Shown here in pieces: positions 54,702 through 64,000 of a stretch of 64,000 nucleotides of DNA (position 1 is the stretch's first letter; each line of letters opens with the position of its first letter). The stretch lies in assembly GCA_947501325.1 (NCBI GenBank), contig CANMVC010000002.1:992001-1056000 (forward strand). The letters run 5' to 3'. Source of the DNA: an uncultured Sphingomonadaceae bacterium (GTDB taxonomy: Bacteria > Pseudomonadota > Alphaproteobacteria > Sphingomonadales > Sphingomonadaceae). Made by a program: the position numbers and the translations under genes. The notes below the pieces were generated by a model. That model was not told the origin of the DNA. It saw nothing but the letters and a program-made list of their open reading frames with translations, and ran no database searches.

Positions 54702-56897
54702 TTAATTTTTCGCGCTGCTGGCCGACTTTACCACCTTTTCGCTTGCCTTGTTCTTCTCCAGCTCGGCCGGGTCAAACCAGACGGGTTTGAGCTTCTTGTC
54801 CACGAACAGCTGCATCTGGTCTGTATAATGTGGGCTGTCCGGCCGTGTCGTTGCGGCCCCGAACGGTTGTATGGAGCGTGAATTCACGTTGCCAGCCTTG
54901 TCCCATTCGACAAACATGATGAAACTGTCGCCATGGCGGACCGACAGGCGTCCATCCTCTTCAATATCCCAAAGTGTAGAGGCGCGGATTGTATCATTGC
55001 CACCATCAATGGGAAGGTCAACATCGCCCTGGCGCAGGCGCAAGACCTCCAGCATCGGCGGATCGATGCGATCGAAATATTGGGTCAGATGATCGACCGT
55101 CTCCTGCAATATTTCTCGCGGATCAGGCACTTCGCCGCGCTGGTAATGCGCTTTGTTTGCCGGACGCAGGACTTTGAGAGCGAGCGCGTCGGCAGGCCCT
55201 TTGCCATCAAGATCCCAGTCCCATTTGGCCAGCAGGGCCTGCGCCTTTGCCAGCTGCGGATCGTCTGTCAGATCCAATGCGGCGATCTTGTCGAGCCAGT
55301 CCTTGGCATAGCCGGCCTGAACATAGGCCGTGTCATATTTGATCCGGCGGATTTCTTCCTCACCGATCTTGCCATTGGCTTCCAGCAGTTCAATCGACCG
55401 GCGCGACCGGTTGGTCTGGTCATTCTCGATCCCCATCAGCGGAGAGAAAGTTTCCGGGTTCAATTCATCGCCGGGTCCCGCCGCAACATAAGGCGTGTTA
55501 TTGGCGTTCATGACATAACCAGAAGCTGGATTGATCAGCGCAGGCACGCGCGTAAACGGTAATGTATTCTGCCACACCGCATTCGGATTATCGCCGGGCA
55601 GCACCGTCCGCCAGTCAAAACCCGGCGCACGGTCAGGGAACATGGCATTATAGAACATCCCGATATTACCCTTGGCATCGGCATAGATGAAATTGGTCGC
55701 AGGTACGCCCTGCCCCGCCATAGCGGCTTGCCATTGGTCGAAATCCTGCGCCTTGTTGATCCGGTAATATTGGGTCAGCATGTCGAGCTGATCCATACCC
55801 GCATAGCGCAGCGCATAGGCACCATTGCCGTTCAAGATCACTGGGCCGTGGACGGAACGGTAAATCATCTGCGGATAGGGAATGACAAACGGGCCATATT
55901 TGATTTTCAGCCAGACGCGTTTCTTCTCCAGCGGCAACCACTCGCTATCAAATTTATAGGCATTGCCCTTCTCGTTCAGCGTGAGCTTGTAAATATCAAT
56001 CAGATCAGGCCGGTTAACCGTATTGGTCCAGCCCAGATTCTTGTTGTGTCCAAGAAACGGGAAAGGCGATCCGGGGAAATTGGCACCGGCAAAGTCCCAG
56101 CCTTCTTCGCTATGCACAACCAGTTCATACCACGCGACATTTCCGCGCAAAGGCTGATGCGAATTGGAAATCAGCCGGGTCTTGTCATCGGTCGAACGTT
56201 CCGGCGCAATTGCATAGGCGTTGGACCCATTTTCATCAGGATCCGGCCCCACTGGCGTGATGATCTTGTCTTCACTCAGAGGATGCACGGTGCGGTTTTC
56301 CATCGGAACGGCCAGACTGGGTCCGCCTTCGCGGCGCAGCGGTTTGCCCTCGGTCAGCGCCTGTATCGGGCCATTGAGTCCAAAGAAAAATGGCGAGCGC
56401 AACGCGAAACCGGCGGCAATATCGCGGCCGTTGACCGGAAACAAATTCGACAGGCTAACCTGATCCGGATGCTCTTCAGCATAAGCATTCAGGCCGGAAG
56501 CATAGCCTTCCAGCACAGCACGCACATCTTCGGGCAGATCGTCATATTTGCGTTTGACTGTGCCATCGACATCGAGCAGCGCAGCGACAAAATCAATCGG
56601 CGCGCCATCCGCACCGTTGAGTGTTGCGAGCCGTCCCCGGGTCATCGCAGTCACCTCTTGCAGCGTTACGAAATCATCTTCGGCATGGGCATAGGCAACA
56701 CCGTAAGCGACATCGGCATCGGTTTTTCCGAAAATATGCGGTACGCCAAAATTGTCGCGGACGATACGCGCTTCATAGTCCTTTTTGGGCGGTGGCGATG
56801 CAGGCGAAACGCTCAACGGCTCCCAGACAGCCAGTGAAATGGCAACGAGCAAAATCAGGATTAACAATCCCATTCCAATTCGCTTGATCACCTTCAT
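54702..56897 (-). CDS. Penicillin acylase family Ntn hydrolase
   Basis: A 731-residue N-terminal-nucleophile hydrolase (penicillin G acylase/AHL acylase-like). An N-terminal membrane anchor or signal (GMGLLILILLVAISLAVW) precedes the alpha subunit. The autocatalytic cut is at G224-S225 in DENGSNAYAI, giving a beta subunit of about 507 residues that has Ser at its N-terminus. It probably acts outside the cytoplasm. Substrates of relatives include acyl-homoserine lactones and antibiotics; none is certain here. ATG 56897 has AAAGGG about 10 bases upstream. Confidence 0.88.
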   Translation of the reverse strand: MKVIKRIGMGLLILILLVAISLAVWEPLSVSPASPPPKKDYEARIVRDNFGVPHIFGKTDADVAYGVAYAHAEDDFVTLQEVTAMTRGRLATLNGADGAPIDFVAALLDVDGTVKRKYDDLPEDVRAVLEGYASGLNAYAEEHPDQVSLSNLFPVNGRDIAAGFALRSPFFFGLNGPIQALTEGKPLRREGGPSLAVPMENRTVHPLSEDKIITPVGPDPDENGSNAYAIAPERSTDDKTRLISNSHQPLRGNVAWYELVVHSEEGWDFAGANFPGSPFPFLGHNKNLGWTNTVNRPDLIDIYKLTLNEKGNAYKFDSEWLPLEKKRVWLKIKYGPFVIPYPQMIYRSVHGPVILNGNGAYALRYAGMDQLDMLTQYYRINKAQDFDQWQAAMAGQGVPATNFIYADAKGNIGMFYNAMFPDRAPGFDWRTVLPGDNPNAVWQNTLPFTRVPALINPASGYVMNANNTPYVAAGPGDELNPETFSPLMGIENDQTNRSRRSIELLEANGKIGEEEIRRIKYDTAYVQAGYAKDWLDKIAALDLTDDPQLAKAQALLAKWDWDLDGKGPADALALKVLRPANKAHYQRGEVPDPREILQETVDHLTQYFDRIDPPMLEVLRLRQGDVDLPIDGGNDTIRASTLWDIEEDGRLSVRHGDSFIMFVEWDKAGNVNSRSIQPFGAATTRPDSPHYTDQMQLFVDKKLKPVWFDPAELEKNKASEKVVKSASSAKN

Positions 56898-57011
56898 CCC
56901 ATTTCCCTTTTCTATGGCAATCAACCTTGCCCTTTTGATTGCTCTTGCGCAAAGTTGCGACATTGGTCAACCGGGTAGCCTCCCGATCATCAAAGCCACA
57001 AAGGATCGTTC

Positions 57012-58610
57012 ATGCCAAAACCGAAAATTTCTCGCCTTTCTCTATTATCCGCCTTGTCCGCTCTAGCCCTTGCCGCCCCGATAAACGCACAATCTGTGCT
57101 TGGATCGGGTGTGCCTGCAAGTACAGTTCCGAACAGCACCGAACGTCCGATCGCCTTTGCCGAGCAAGCGCCTGCCGATGCAGGCCTGATAATTCTAATG
57201 CAGAGTGCTGAACTGCCGGATATTTCCGCTCTTTCGCCTGCCGAACGCAATGCCGTGGAAGCGGCTATCGCGTCTGCGGGCTTCAAGGGCAAGACGGGAA
57301 GCACTCTCGAACTGCGCGGAATTGGCAGCCGTCCCCTCATAATGCTTTCCGGTGCGGCCCAATCCGACAAAGCGGGACCGGGTGACCAGGAACCGGACTG
57401 GAAATCAGCCGCTGGCAAGGCCATGCAAAAGCTGATGACGGAAGAAACAGCACTAGCGTTGGTTGGTCCTCCCGATGCCACCGGCATGGCCGATGCCGCC
57501 CTTGGCCTTGATCTGGGCCAGTACCGGTTTGATCGCTATCAGACGGATGTCGAAACAGCGCCTGCCAGCCAACAGGTCACAATATCCGGCCCGCAGGCAT
57601 CTGCGGCACAAGCCCTCTGGAGCAATCGCCACAAGCATCTTGCTGACAGCGTCAGGATGGTCCGCGATCTCCAAAGCGAACCAGCCAATACCCTCTACCC
57701 ACAGAGTTTTGTGGATCGGGTGAGCGCAGCGTTCAAAGGCGTTCCCAATATCCGCATCGAAGTCCTCGACGAAGCCGCGATGCGTAAAATGAATATGGGC
57801 GCGATTGTCGGTGTCGGTCAGGGTAGTCCACGCGGATCAAGAATGATGCTGGTTAGCTATACAGGCGGAAGCGGGGCGCCGCTGGCATTCGCTGGCAAGG
57901 GCATTACTTTTGACACGGGCGGTATCTCGATCAAGCCCAATAAGGGCATGTGGGCGATGAAGGCCGACATGTCGGGCGCCGCTGCTGTAATGGGGGCCAC
58001 CTTGTCGCTGGCCAAGAGCCGTGCGCCGGTTAATGTTGTAGCAGTTGCCGCGCTGGCTGAAAATATGCCCGGTGCCAATGCCCAGCGACCTGGTGATGTC
58101 GTGCGCACCTATGGCGGTAAGACCATCGAAATCCTCAGCACAGATGCAGAGGGCCGTTTGGTGCTCGCCGACGCGGTGCAATATGTGGCGGATCGCTACA
58201 AACCCTTTGCGCTGGTTGATATCGCGACCTTGACCGGATCAGTCGGACGTGCGGTGGGCGATCAATATGCCGGACTATTCGCGCGCGAGGATGCTGTCGC
58301 CGATCGCCTTCTGAAAGCTGCCGATGACACCGGCGAGTATTTATGGCAGCTGCCCCTGCATCCGGCCTATGCCAAAGCGATACGTTCGGACATTGCCGAT
58401 GTTAAAAATTCGGGCGTAACCGACGCACCCGGCGCGAGCGCAGGCGCTCATTTTATCGGCTATTTCATCGATGAATCTATGCCTTGGGCCCATCTGGATA
58501 TTGCCGGTGTTGACTGGAACAATTCCGCAAAACCGCTGACGCCTAAAGGGGCTTCCGGCTTCGGTGTTCGCTTGCTTGATCAACTGGCACGCGACTGGAC
58601 CGCCGAATAG
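57012..58610 (+). CDS. Leucyl aminopeptidase family (M17) metallopeptidase
   Basis: A 532-residue exported M17-like peptidase. Signal peptide ends near PINAQS. The metal and catalytic motifs are GKGITFDTGGISIKPNKGMW, MKADMSGAAAVMG and STDAEGRLVLADA (family consensus NTDAEGRL, here with Ser for Asn), plus LTGSVGRAVGDQYAGLFA. The N-terminal domain is shorter and more diverged than in PepA. Export is uncommon for M17 but seen in sphingomonads. It is divergent from the penicillin-acylase gene; about 110 bases separate the starts. Confidence 0.9.
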   Translation: MPKPKISRLSLLSALSALALAAPINAQSVLGSGVPASTVPNSTERPIAFAEQAPADAGLIILMQSAELPDISALSPAERNAVEAAIASAGFKGKTGSTLELRGIGSRPLIMLSGAAQSDKAGPGDQEPDWKSAAGKAMQKLMTEETALALVGPPDATGMADAALGLDLGQYRFDRYQTDVETAPASQQVTISGPQASAAQALWSNRHKHLADSVRMVRDLQSEPANTLYPQSFVDRVSAAFKGVPNIRIEVLDEAAMRKMNMGAIVGVGQGSPRGSRMMLVSYTGGSGAPLAFAGKGITFDTGGISIKPNKGMWAMKADMSGAAAVMGATLSLAKSRAPVNVVAVAALAENMPGANAQRPGDVVRTYGGKTIEILSTDAEGRLVLADAVQYVADRYKPFALVDIATLTGSVGRAVGDQYAGLFAREDAVADRLLKAADDTGEYLWQLPLHPAYAKAIRSDIADVKNSGVTDAPGASAGAHFIGYFIDESMPWAHLDIAGVDWNNSAKPLTPKGASGFGVRLLDQLARDWTAE

Positions 58611-58637
58611 CTATTTGTAACAAATATTTGTCCCGCT

Positions 58638-58667
58638 CCCTTGTGTGATAAAAACATCACTCCATAT
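58638..58667 (+). promoter_or_regulatory. Heat-shock (RpoH-type) promoter of clpB
   Basis: CCCTTG, a 17-base spacer and CTCCATAT match the alphaproteobacterial RpoH consensus. It lies 33 bases before the clpB ATG. Confidence 0.72.
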
Positions 58668-58699
58668 CTGGTTAGAACCAGGAATGAGGGAACGGGACA

Positions 58700-61297
58700 A
58701 TGAATCTCGAGAAATTTACTGATCGCGCCAAAGGCTTTTTGCAATCTGCCCAAACGGTAGCGATCCGCATGAACCATCAGCAGATTACCGCTGGGCATTT
58801 GCTCAAGGCGTTGCTGGAAGACGATCAGGGCATGGCTGCTGGCCTGATTGCCAAAGCTGGCGGCGACGCCAAACAGGCGCATCTGGAAATTGATACAGCA
58901 CTGGAAAAAATACCGGCGGTATCAGGCAGTGGAGCGCAACAAACACCTGGACTAAATAACGATGCTGTGCGCGTACTGGATCAAGCGGAACAGATCGCTG
59001 AGAAAGCGGGCGACAGCTATGTGACGGTGGAGCGCCTTTTGCTCGCGCTTACCCTGTCTAAGGACACGGCGGCAGGCAAGGCGCTGACCAATGCGGGTGT
59101 GACGCCTGATGCTTTAAACAGCGCAATCAACGATTTGCGCGGCGGACGCTCTGCTGACACCGCTTCGGCCGAAGACCGCTATGACGCAATGAAGAAATTT
59201 GCCCGCGACCTCACGGAGGCCGCACGCGAAGGGAAGATGGACCCGGTCATCGGGCGTGATGAGGAAATCCGCCGGACAATCCAAATATTGGCCCGCCGGA
59301 CCAAGAATAACCCCGTTCTTATCGGTGAACCTGGTGTGGGTAAGACCGCTATCGCCGAAGGGCTGGCGCTCCGCATTGCCAATGGCGATGTGCCAGATAG
59401 CCTGAAAGATCGCCGCCTGATGGCGCTCGACATGGGTTCGCTGATCGCTGGCGCAAAATATCGCGGCGAGTTTGAGGAACGGCTCAAAGGCGTGCTCGAC
59501 GAAGTGCGCGGTGCCGAGGGCGAGATTATTTTGTTTATTGACGAAATGCACACGCTGATCGGTGCCGGCGCTTCCGAAGGCGCAATGGACGCATCCAATC
59601 TGCTCAAGCCCGCCCTCGCGCGCGGCGAGCTTCATTGTATTGGCGCGACTACGCTCGATGAATATCAGAAATATGTCGAAAAAGACCCCGCCCTGCAGCG
59701 CCGTTTTCAGCCGGTTGTTATTGGCGAACCGACGGTGGAAGATACCATCTCCATCCTGCGCGGCCTGAAGGAAAAATATGAATTGCACCACGGCGTGCGG
59801 ATTACCGATGGCGCATTGGTAAGCGCCGCGACTCTGTCGCACCGCTATATCTCCGACCGCTTCCTGCCGGACAAAGCCATCGACCTGATGGACGAAGCTG
59901 CCTCGCGCATACGCATGGAAGTCGAGTCCAAGCCAGAGGAAATCGAAACACTCGACCGGCGAATCATCCAGCTCAAGATCGAGCGCGAAGCCTTGTCCAA
60001 GGAAAGCGATGATGCATCGAAAAGCCGTCTGGAAACGCTGGAAAAAGAACTGGCGGAGCTGGAACAGCAATCCACGGAACTGACGACCCGCTGGCAAGGC
60101 GAAAAAGACAAGATCCATGCCGAAGCGCATCTTAAAGAACAGTTGGATGCTGCGAAGCTGGAGCTGGAACAGGCCGAACGGGCCGGCGATCTCGCGAAGG
60201 CGGGAGAGCTGAGCTACGGCAAGATCCCTGATCTCACGCGCCAGCTCGAAGAAGCCAGCGGCGCGACCGAAGGCGCCATGTTGCGCGAGGAAGTGGTCAG
60301 CGAAGACATTGCCTCCGTCGTATCGCGTTGGACCGGCATCCCGGTTGACAAAATGCTCGAAGGCGAGCGCGAAAAATTGCTCGCCATGGAAGAGCTCATC
60401 GGCAAACGGGTTATCGGTCAAAAAGACGCGATTGATGCCGTGTCATCGGCCGTCCGCCGTTCTCGTGCCGGGCTGCAAGATCCCAATCGTCCGCTCGGCA
60501 GCTTTCTCTTCCTCGGCCCCACCGGTGTCGGCAAGACAGAGCTTACCAAGGCACTCGCAGGATTTTTGTTCGATGATGATCAGGCAATGGTCCGCATTGA
60601 CATGTCCGAATTTATGGAAAAGCACAGCGTTGCTCGTTTGATCGGCGCGCCTCCGGGCTATGTCGGCTATGAAGAAGGTGGTGTGCTGACCGAAGCGGTG
60701 AGGCGCCGGCCCTATCAGGTCATTTTGTTTGACGAGGTCGAGAAAGCCCATGGCGACGTGTTCAACGTCCTACTCCAAGTGCTTGATGACGGCCGATTGA
60801 CCGATGGTCAGGGCCGGGTAGTGGACTTCTCCAACACATTGATCATCCTGACATCCAATTTGGGCAGCCAGTATATGGCGAACCTGAAAGACGATCAGAA
60901 GGTCAAGGATGTCGAACCACAGGTGATGGAAGTCGTCAGAGCCCATTTCCGCCCGGAATTTCTCAATCGTCTCGACGAGATCATCCTGTTCCACCGACTG
61001 GCAGAAGAGCATATGGCGCCGATTGTCGAGATACAGGTCGCCCGGGTTCAGAAGCTGCTAAAGGATCGCAAGATTGTTCTCGAATTGACCGATGCCGCGA
61101 AACGCTGGCTGGGCCGGGTTGGTTATGATCCCGTTTACGGTGCAAGACCTCTAAAACGCGCGATTCAGAAATATCTGCAGGACCCGCTTGCTGACATGAT
61201 CCTGCGCGGCAATGTCCAGGATAATAGCACAGTACAGATTGACGAGGGTGACGGCGCTCTGGAAATGGTGCCGGTGGTCGAGGCTGTCGAAGGTTGA
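58700..61297 (+). CDS. clpB: ATP-dependent chaperone ClpB
   Basis: An 865-residue disaggregase of the normal length. N-terminal domain ([18 protein letters not shown]), first AAA+ with Walker [16 protein letters not shown] and [12 protein letters not shown], the coiled-coil middle domain ([20 protein letters not shown]), and second AAA+ with [14 protein letters not shown] and [13 protein letters not shown]. It works with DnaK to recover aggregated proteins after heat stress. The upstream promoter has RpoH character. The next gene starts 31 bases after its stop. Confidence 0.98.
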   Translation: MNLEKFTDRAKGFLQSAQTVAIRMNHQQITAGHLLKALLEDDQGMAAGLIAKAGGDAKQAHLEIDTALEKIPAVSGSGAQQTPGLNNDAVRVLDQAEQIAEKAGDSYVTVERLLLALTLSKDTAAGKALTNAGVTPDALNSAINDLRGGRSADTASAEDRYDAMKKFARDLTEAAREGKMDPVIGRDEEIRRTIQILARRTKNNPVLIGEPGVGKTAIAEGLALRIANGDVPDSLKDRRLMALDMGSLIAGAKYRGEFEERLKGVLDEVRGAEGEIILFIDEMHTLIGAGASEGAMDASNLLKPALARGELHCIGATTLDEYQKYVEKDPALQRRFQPVVIGEPTVEDTISILRGLKEKYELHHGVRITDGALVSAATLSHRYISDRFLPDKAIDLMDEAASRIRMEVESKPEEIETLDRRIIQLKIEREALSKESDDASKSRLETLEKELAELEQQSTELTTRWQGEKDKIHAEAHLKEQLDAAKLELEQAERAGDLAKAGELSYGKIPDLTRQLEEASGATEGAMLREEVVSEDIASVVSRWTGIPVDKMLEGEREKLLAMEELIGKRVIGQKDAIDAVSSAVRRSRAGLQDPNRPLGSFLFLGPTGVGKTELTKALAGFLFDDDQAMVRIDMSEFMEKHSVARLIGAPPGYVGYEEGGVLTEAVRRRPYQVILFDEVEKAHGDVFNVLLQVLDDGRLTDGQGRVVDFSNTLIILTSNLGSQYMANLKDDQKVKDVEPQVMEVVRAHFRPEFLNRLDEIILFHRLAEEHMAPIVEIQVARVQKLLKDRKIVLELTDAAKRWLGRVGYDPVYGARPLKRAIQKYLQDPLADMILRGNVQDNSTVQIDEGDGALEMVPVVEAVEG

Positions 61298-61328
61298 TCT
61301 TGCGCGCACTGCCGATCTTGGGCAGACA

Positions 61329-62378
61329 ATGACGATGATCAACACTGTGCAACCGGACGAAATATTGGGCGATGCCAGCTATTTGGCGCATCGTTATGAT
61401 GAAGTCGGCGATGCGTTCCGGTTCCTCTCGGTCCCGCGTGATGTCCACCGCCAATGTACATTCATTACGGATGAGCATCTGCCCAATGTCGACCAATATA
61501 AGGCGATTGCCCGCTCCACGCTTCCAGATGCCTTCTCTGACAGCGTACCGGTGCATTTCATATTTCATTCGGCCTATTGCTGTTCCACCATGCTCGCCCG
61601 CGCCTTTGATATTGAAGGCGTTTCGATGGGGCTAAAAGAGCCTGTGGTTCTGAATGACATGATTGGTTGGCGCCGGCGTGGTGCTAAGCCGGGTAAACAG
61701 CAACACGTCATAGAGCAAAGCCTCACCTTGCTCTCGCGGCCATTTGGTGAAGATCGGGCGGTCATCATCAAACCATCGAACATCTGCAATCCGCTGGCAA
61801 TCGAGATGCTCCGCTTGCGGCCCGAAGCCAAGGCACTGCTTCTTTATGCGCCGATTGAAGGGTTTCTCAAATCCATCGCCAAAAAAGAGATGTGGGGCCG
61901 CATATGGGTACGCGATGTGCTGATCGGCACCCTGAAAGACGGCTACGCTATCGGGGGCTTTTCGCAGGACGAGCTTTTGCAGCTAACCGATTTGCAAGTC
62001 GCCGCGATCGGGTGGCTGTCACAACACGCCTTATTTGCGAAAATAATCGAAGAAATCGGCCCAGACCGGGTTAAAACGCTGGATAACGATACATTTCTGG
62101 CACGATCGCCGGAAACTATTACGGCACTGTCAGAGCTCTATCAACTGGATTTAAGTGACGCGCAAATTGAAGCCGTGGTTCAAGGCCCGGCATTTACGAG
62201 CCATTCAAAACTCGATCAGGCCAAGCGTGGCGAGACTTTTGATGCCAAGGCGCGCGAAGAGGAACAGCAACGGGTCGCGGAAATACATGGTGCCGAAATT
62301 GACATGGTGGCAACTTGGACCAAGGCGGTGGCTGATAGCCAAGGCATCAGGCTGAATATTGGTTCAAAGTTGCTTTGA
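61329..62378 (+). CDS. P-loop sulfotransferase-like protein
   Basis: A 349-residue protein. The only clear motif is the 5'-phosphosulfate-binding-type loop in FIFHSAYCCSTMLARAFD, followed by GLKEPVVLNDMIGW. That arrangement is seen in a group of sulfotransferase-like proteins often found near TonB receptors in sphingomonads. The rest is mostly alpha-helical with a C-terminal acidic region. The reaction is not known. It has a start at 61329 (a second ATG is at 61335), 31 bases after clpB. A frame open from 61212 overlaps clpB and is not preferred. Confidence 0.65.
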   Translation: MTMINTVQPDEILGDASYLAHRYDEVGDAFRFLSVPRDVHRQCTFITDEHLPNVDQYKAIARSTLPDAFSDSVPVHFIFHSAYCCSTMLARAFDIEGVSMGLKEPVVLNDMIGWRRRGAKPGKQQHVIEQSLTLLSRPFGEDRAVIIKPSNICNPLAIEMLRLRPEAKALLLYAPIEGFLKSIAKKEMWGRIWVRDVLIGTLKDGYAIGGFSQDELLQLTDLQVAAIGWLSQHALFAKIIEEIGPDRVKTLDNDTFLARSPETITALSELYQLDLSDAQIEAVVQGPAFTSHSKLDQAKRGETFDAKAREEEQQRVAEIHGAEIDMVATWTKAVADSQGIRLNIGSKLL

Positions 62379-62430
62379 TACCTTATTCTCGATGAACACT
62401 ATCATTGAAAGAAACAGGGCTCGCGAGATT

Positions 62431-62622
62431 CTATGAATTCGCTCGATTTTTTGGAGCCGCGGCACCCACATCTATTCTACCGGCGTCTGCCGATAGAATT
62501 CCACTCGTTTTCTTGAATAATCCAAGAATAGGTGCGGATCGGTATCCTAAATAATCGGGATACCTTCTAGCTGAAAACGTTTCTAACCGATTCCCCTTAG
62601 AAACATTTTGAGACGTCGCCAA
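62431..62622 (-). pseudogene. Decayed paralogue of the small secreted protein at 62699-62998
   Basis: The minus-strand frame reads RRYPDYLGYRSAPILGLFKK, which lines up with RKHPDYMRCRSEPVIGSRVK of the downstream-oriented neighbour: YPDY/HPDY, YRSAPILG/CRSEPVIG. The reading then shifts; frame +1 resumes RVEFYRQTPVE before a stop. There is no signal peptide. It is most likely a duplicate that lost its start and frame. Confidence 0.5.
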
Positions 62623-62698
62623 TATCGACGGTTCTCAAAACAAAAATACGCTGAAAATAAGAACTACCGGCAAAGTATGGCGGATGTTACAATTACGC

Positions 62699-62998
62699 CT
62701 AATTGCTTGTTGACCCAGACTGATGGTCTTTTACGAACTCATTGGCTCGTCTATTGCCTTCTGCATTGAACGCTTTCCATTCCCGGTTGGTCATGCAGAT
62801 ACGGTTTTTCTTAACGCGAGAGCCTATAACTGGTTCGGAGCGACAGCGCATATAGTCAGGATGCTTTCTGTCAGTTATCTTTTTAGGTTTCTGAGCTGCT
62901 TCAGATACATCATCAATAGTCACATCCGCGAATGCCGTATTGGGTGTCGCTAGGATGGAAGCACTGGCCAGAGCTATGGCATATTTATGTAATTTCAT
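62699..62998 (-). CDS. Small exported protein of unknown function
   Basis: A 99-residue protein with a signal peptide (ends NTAFADV) from ATG 62998. The mature part has HPDYMRCRSEPVIGSRVKKN followed by RICMTNREWKAF, a short module with two cysteines seen in many small sphingomonad exported proteins. The function is unknown. A decayed relative lies next to it. The ribosome site GGAGATT lies before the ATG. Confidence 0.72.
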   Translation of the reverse strand: MKLHKYAIALASASILATPNTAFADVTIDDVSEAAQKPKKITDRKHPDYMRCRSEPVIGSRVKKNRICMTNREWKAFNAEGNRRANEFVKDHQSGSTSN

Positions 62999-63053
62999 AA
63001 TAATCTCCATCGATCATTGAATTTATACGGCACTGTAAAAGTCTTTCAACAAA

Positions 63054-63092
63054 AAAAGGGCGAGCCTTACAGCCCGCCCTCTTTTTTTCACT
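63054..63092. terminator. Bidirectional Rho-independent terminator
   Basis: GGGCG and CGCCC stems lie between long A- and T-runs (seven or more on each side), so it works on both strands. It ends the TonB receptor on the minus strand. Confidence 0.9.
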
Positions 63093-63106
63093 TTAAATCC
63101 GAAGGA

Positions 63107-64000
63107 TTAGAAGCTGAATTTCACCGCAGCAGCGAAACGGCGACCCAGAGCATCGTAAGATGACGGGTAAACGTTACCACTGTTAAACGCTGTCGAACCA
63201 ACATCAGAACCAACTTCCGATGGCTTGTTATCAAACAAGTTACGGATGGTCAGCGTCAACTGCACGTTATCGCTGATTTCCCATTGACCGGTGAGATCAA
63301 AATAATGCTCTGCACCAATGTTAAGAAATTCTGGCTCAACCAAACAACCACCGGTATCTGCTCCCAATGGATCAGGGCAGCCGGCCGGATCGGCCTGAGC
63401 AGCAGCGAGTTCCGCAGCGAACTGCTCTGGCTCATATTCAACGCCATCCAAGTAACGCCACAGAAGTGACAACCGGAATTCATCGTTAAATGTAACCGAA
63501 GTACGCTGGCTAAAGCCAAACTCAGGCTGGATGGAAGGACAGTTCACACTGTAGAACCCAACACATTCACGGTTCAAGCTGCCTGGCGAAGCCTGGAACA
63601 AGTTTTTGTTCGTCCAGGTTCCGTTGAAGGACAGGTTCAGACCGATATTGTCGGTGATGTCCGTTTTGTAGTTGATCGCAAGATCAATACCGTCGGTTTC
63701 GATTGTACCCAAGTTTGTCAGGTTCAAAGGAAGGCCTGGAGTATCAGCCGCAGAACCAGACAAACTACCGTCAAGTGGGTTACGACGGATCGCAAGACAC
63801 TCAGCGCTGGTTGGCGATGCGTTGAATACGAAACAAGCGTCGCTGGCATCACCCGGTGATGGGGTGGTGATAGCGTCAGTCACTTCGATGTTCCAATAGT
63901 CAACGGTAACAGCAAGACCAGGAACAGCAGCTGGTTCAGCAAGGAAACCAACAGTCCATGTTTTTGCAGTTTCCGTACCAAGGTTCAAGTTACCACCGGT
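63107..64000 (-). CDS. TonB-dependent receptor, C-terminal part (5' end outside window)
   Basis: The last 297 codons of a large receptor. The frame is open to base 64000 (TGGNLNLGTETAKTWTVGFL). Barrel strands include WNIEVTDAITTPSP, FNGTWTNKNLFQ, SVTFNDEFRLSLLWRYLDGV and TIRNLFDNKPSEVG, ending AVKFSF. Two Cys pairs are visible (ACFVFNASPTSAEC and ECVGFYSVNC), typical of sphingomonad receptors with long extracellular loops. The plug is outside the window. The substrate is unknown. Confidence 0.93.
   Translation of the reverse strand, partial: TGGNLNLGTETAKTWTVGFLAEPAAVPGLAVTVDYWNIEVTDAITTPSPGDASDACFVFNASPTSAECLAIRRNPLDGSLSGSAADTPGLPLNLTNLGTIETDGIDLAINYKTDITDNIGLNLSFNGTWTNKNLFQASPGSLNRECVGFYSVNCPSIQPEFGFSQRTSVTFNDEFRLSLLWRYLDGVEYEPEQFAAELAAAQADPAGCPDPLGADTGGCLVEPEFLNIGAEHYFDLTGQWEISDNVQLTLTIRNLFDNKPSEVGSDVGSTAFNSGNVYPSSYDALGRRFAAAVKFSF

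Noticed and set aside
59114-60421. 435-codon open frame on the minus strand
   Set aside because: It is antisense to clpB, whose AAA+ motifs are complete; an antisense frame kept open by high GC.
1-64000. CRISPR arrays and tRNA genes
   Set aside because: No regularly spaced repeats of 24-40 bases and no tRNA-like cloverleaf or T-loop sequence was found by reading the sequence; a dedicated scan was not possible.

Overview
The window looks like a piece of chromosome from a marine-type Sphingomonadales alphaproteobacterium (Sphingorhabdus/Parasphingorhabdus/Sphingopyxis-like). This is inferred from several traits: three TonB-dependent receptors, a PEPxxWA-CTERM surface protein, DUF4402 and DUF4197 proteins, a GAAC-N7-GAAC LexA box before uvrA, a glnK-amt pair under a sigma-54 promoter, and short palindromic repeats of the kind common in sphingomonads. 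No rRNA, tRNA or CRISPR array was seen.

Layout. 1-2.6 kb: CoA-ester enzymes (end of an acyl-CoA ligase, TesB-type thioesterase, thiolase). 2.8-7.4 kb: an OmpA-type protein, a frameshifted TetR remnant, and a PepSY membrane protein plus TonB receptor operon behind a Fur-box-like site. 7.7-15.8 kb: MFS and AI-2E transporters, guanylate kinase, a DUF11/SdrD-like secreted protein, a membrane sulfatase-fold transferase and a retropepsin. 15.8-23.6 kb: SOS-controlled uvrA carrying an in-frame palindromic insert, an M15 peptidase, small membrane proteins, a CBS protein, an MFS transporter and a nitroreductase. 23.7-27.8 kb: an accessory stretch with the PEP-CTERM protein, two phage-like small genes and about 1.1 kb of non-coding DNA that holds repeats, a probable terminator-ended small RNA and a cluster of DnaA boxes.

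28-39.2 kb: a DUF4197 protein and a lipoprotein, then two divergent operons (29.2-32.3 kb minus, 32.6-39.2 kb plus). Together these encode three acyl-CoA dehydrogenases, three SDR oxidoreductases, a Zn alcohol dehydrogenase, a GPH/MelB-type transporter and an APH-type kinase. The kinase plus one dehydrogenase match the two halves of eukaryotic ACAD10/11, so the locus probably degrades a 4-hydroxy- or branched-acyl-CoA through a phosphorylated intermediate. This is the most interesting metabolic system here.

39.2-51.2 kb: two tandem paralogous Arg/Tyr-rich secreted proteins, a large TonB receptor, amt-glnK nitrogen control, a five-gene operon of small housekeeping proteins (patatin, DUF2007, PNPOx-like, CPBP, DUF924), tldD, a CHCC zinc-finger protein and two DUF4402 proteins. 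51.3-64 kb: an ABC ATPase overlapping nadB, a double PilZ protein, a penicillin-acylase-family hydrolase divergent from an M17 aminopeptidase, clpB behind an RpoH-type promoter, a P-loop sulfotransferase-like protein, a small secreted protein with a decayed paralogue, and the 3' end of another TonB receptor that runs off the window.
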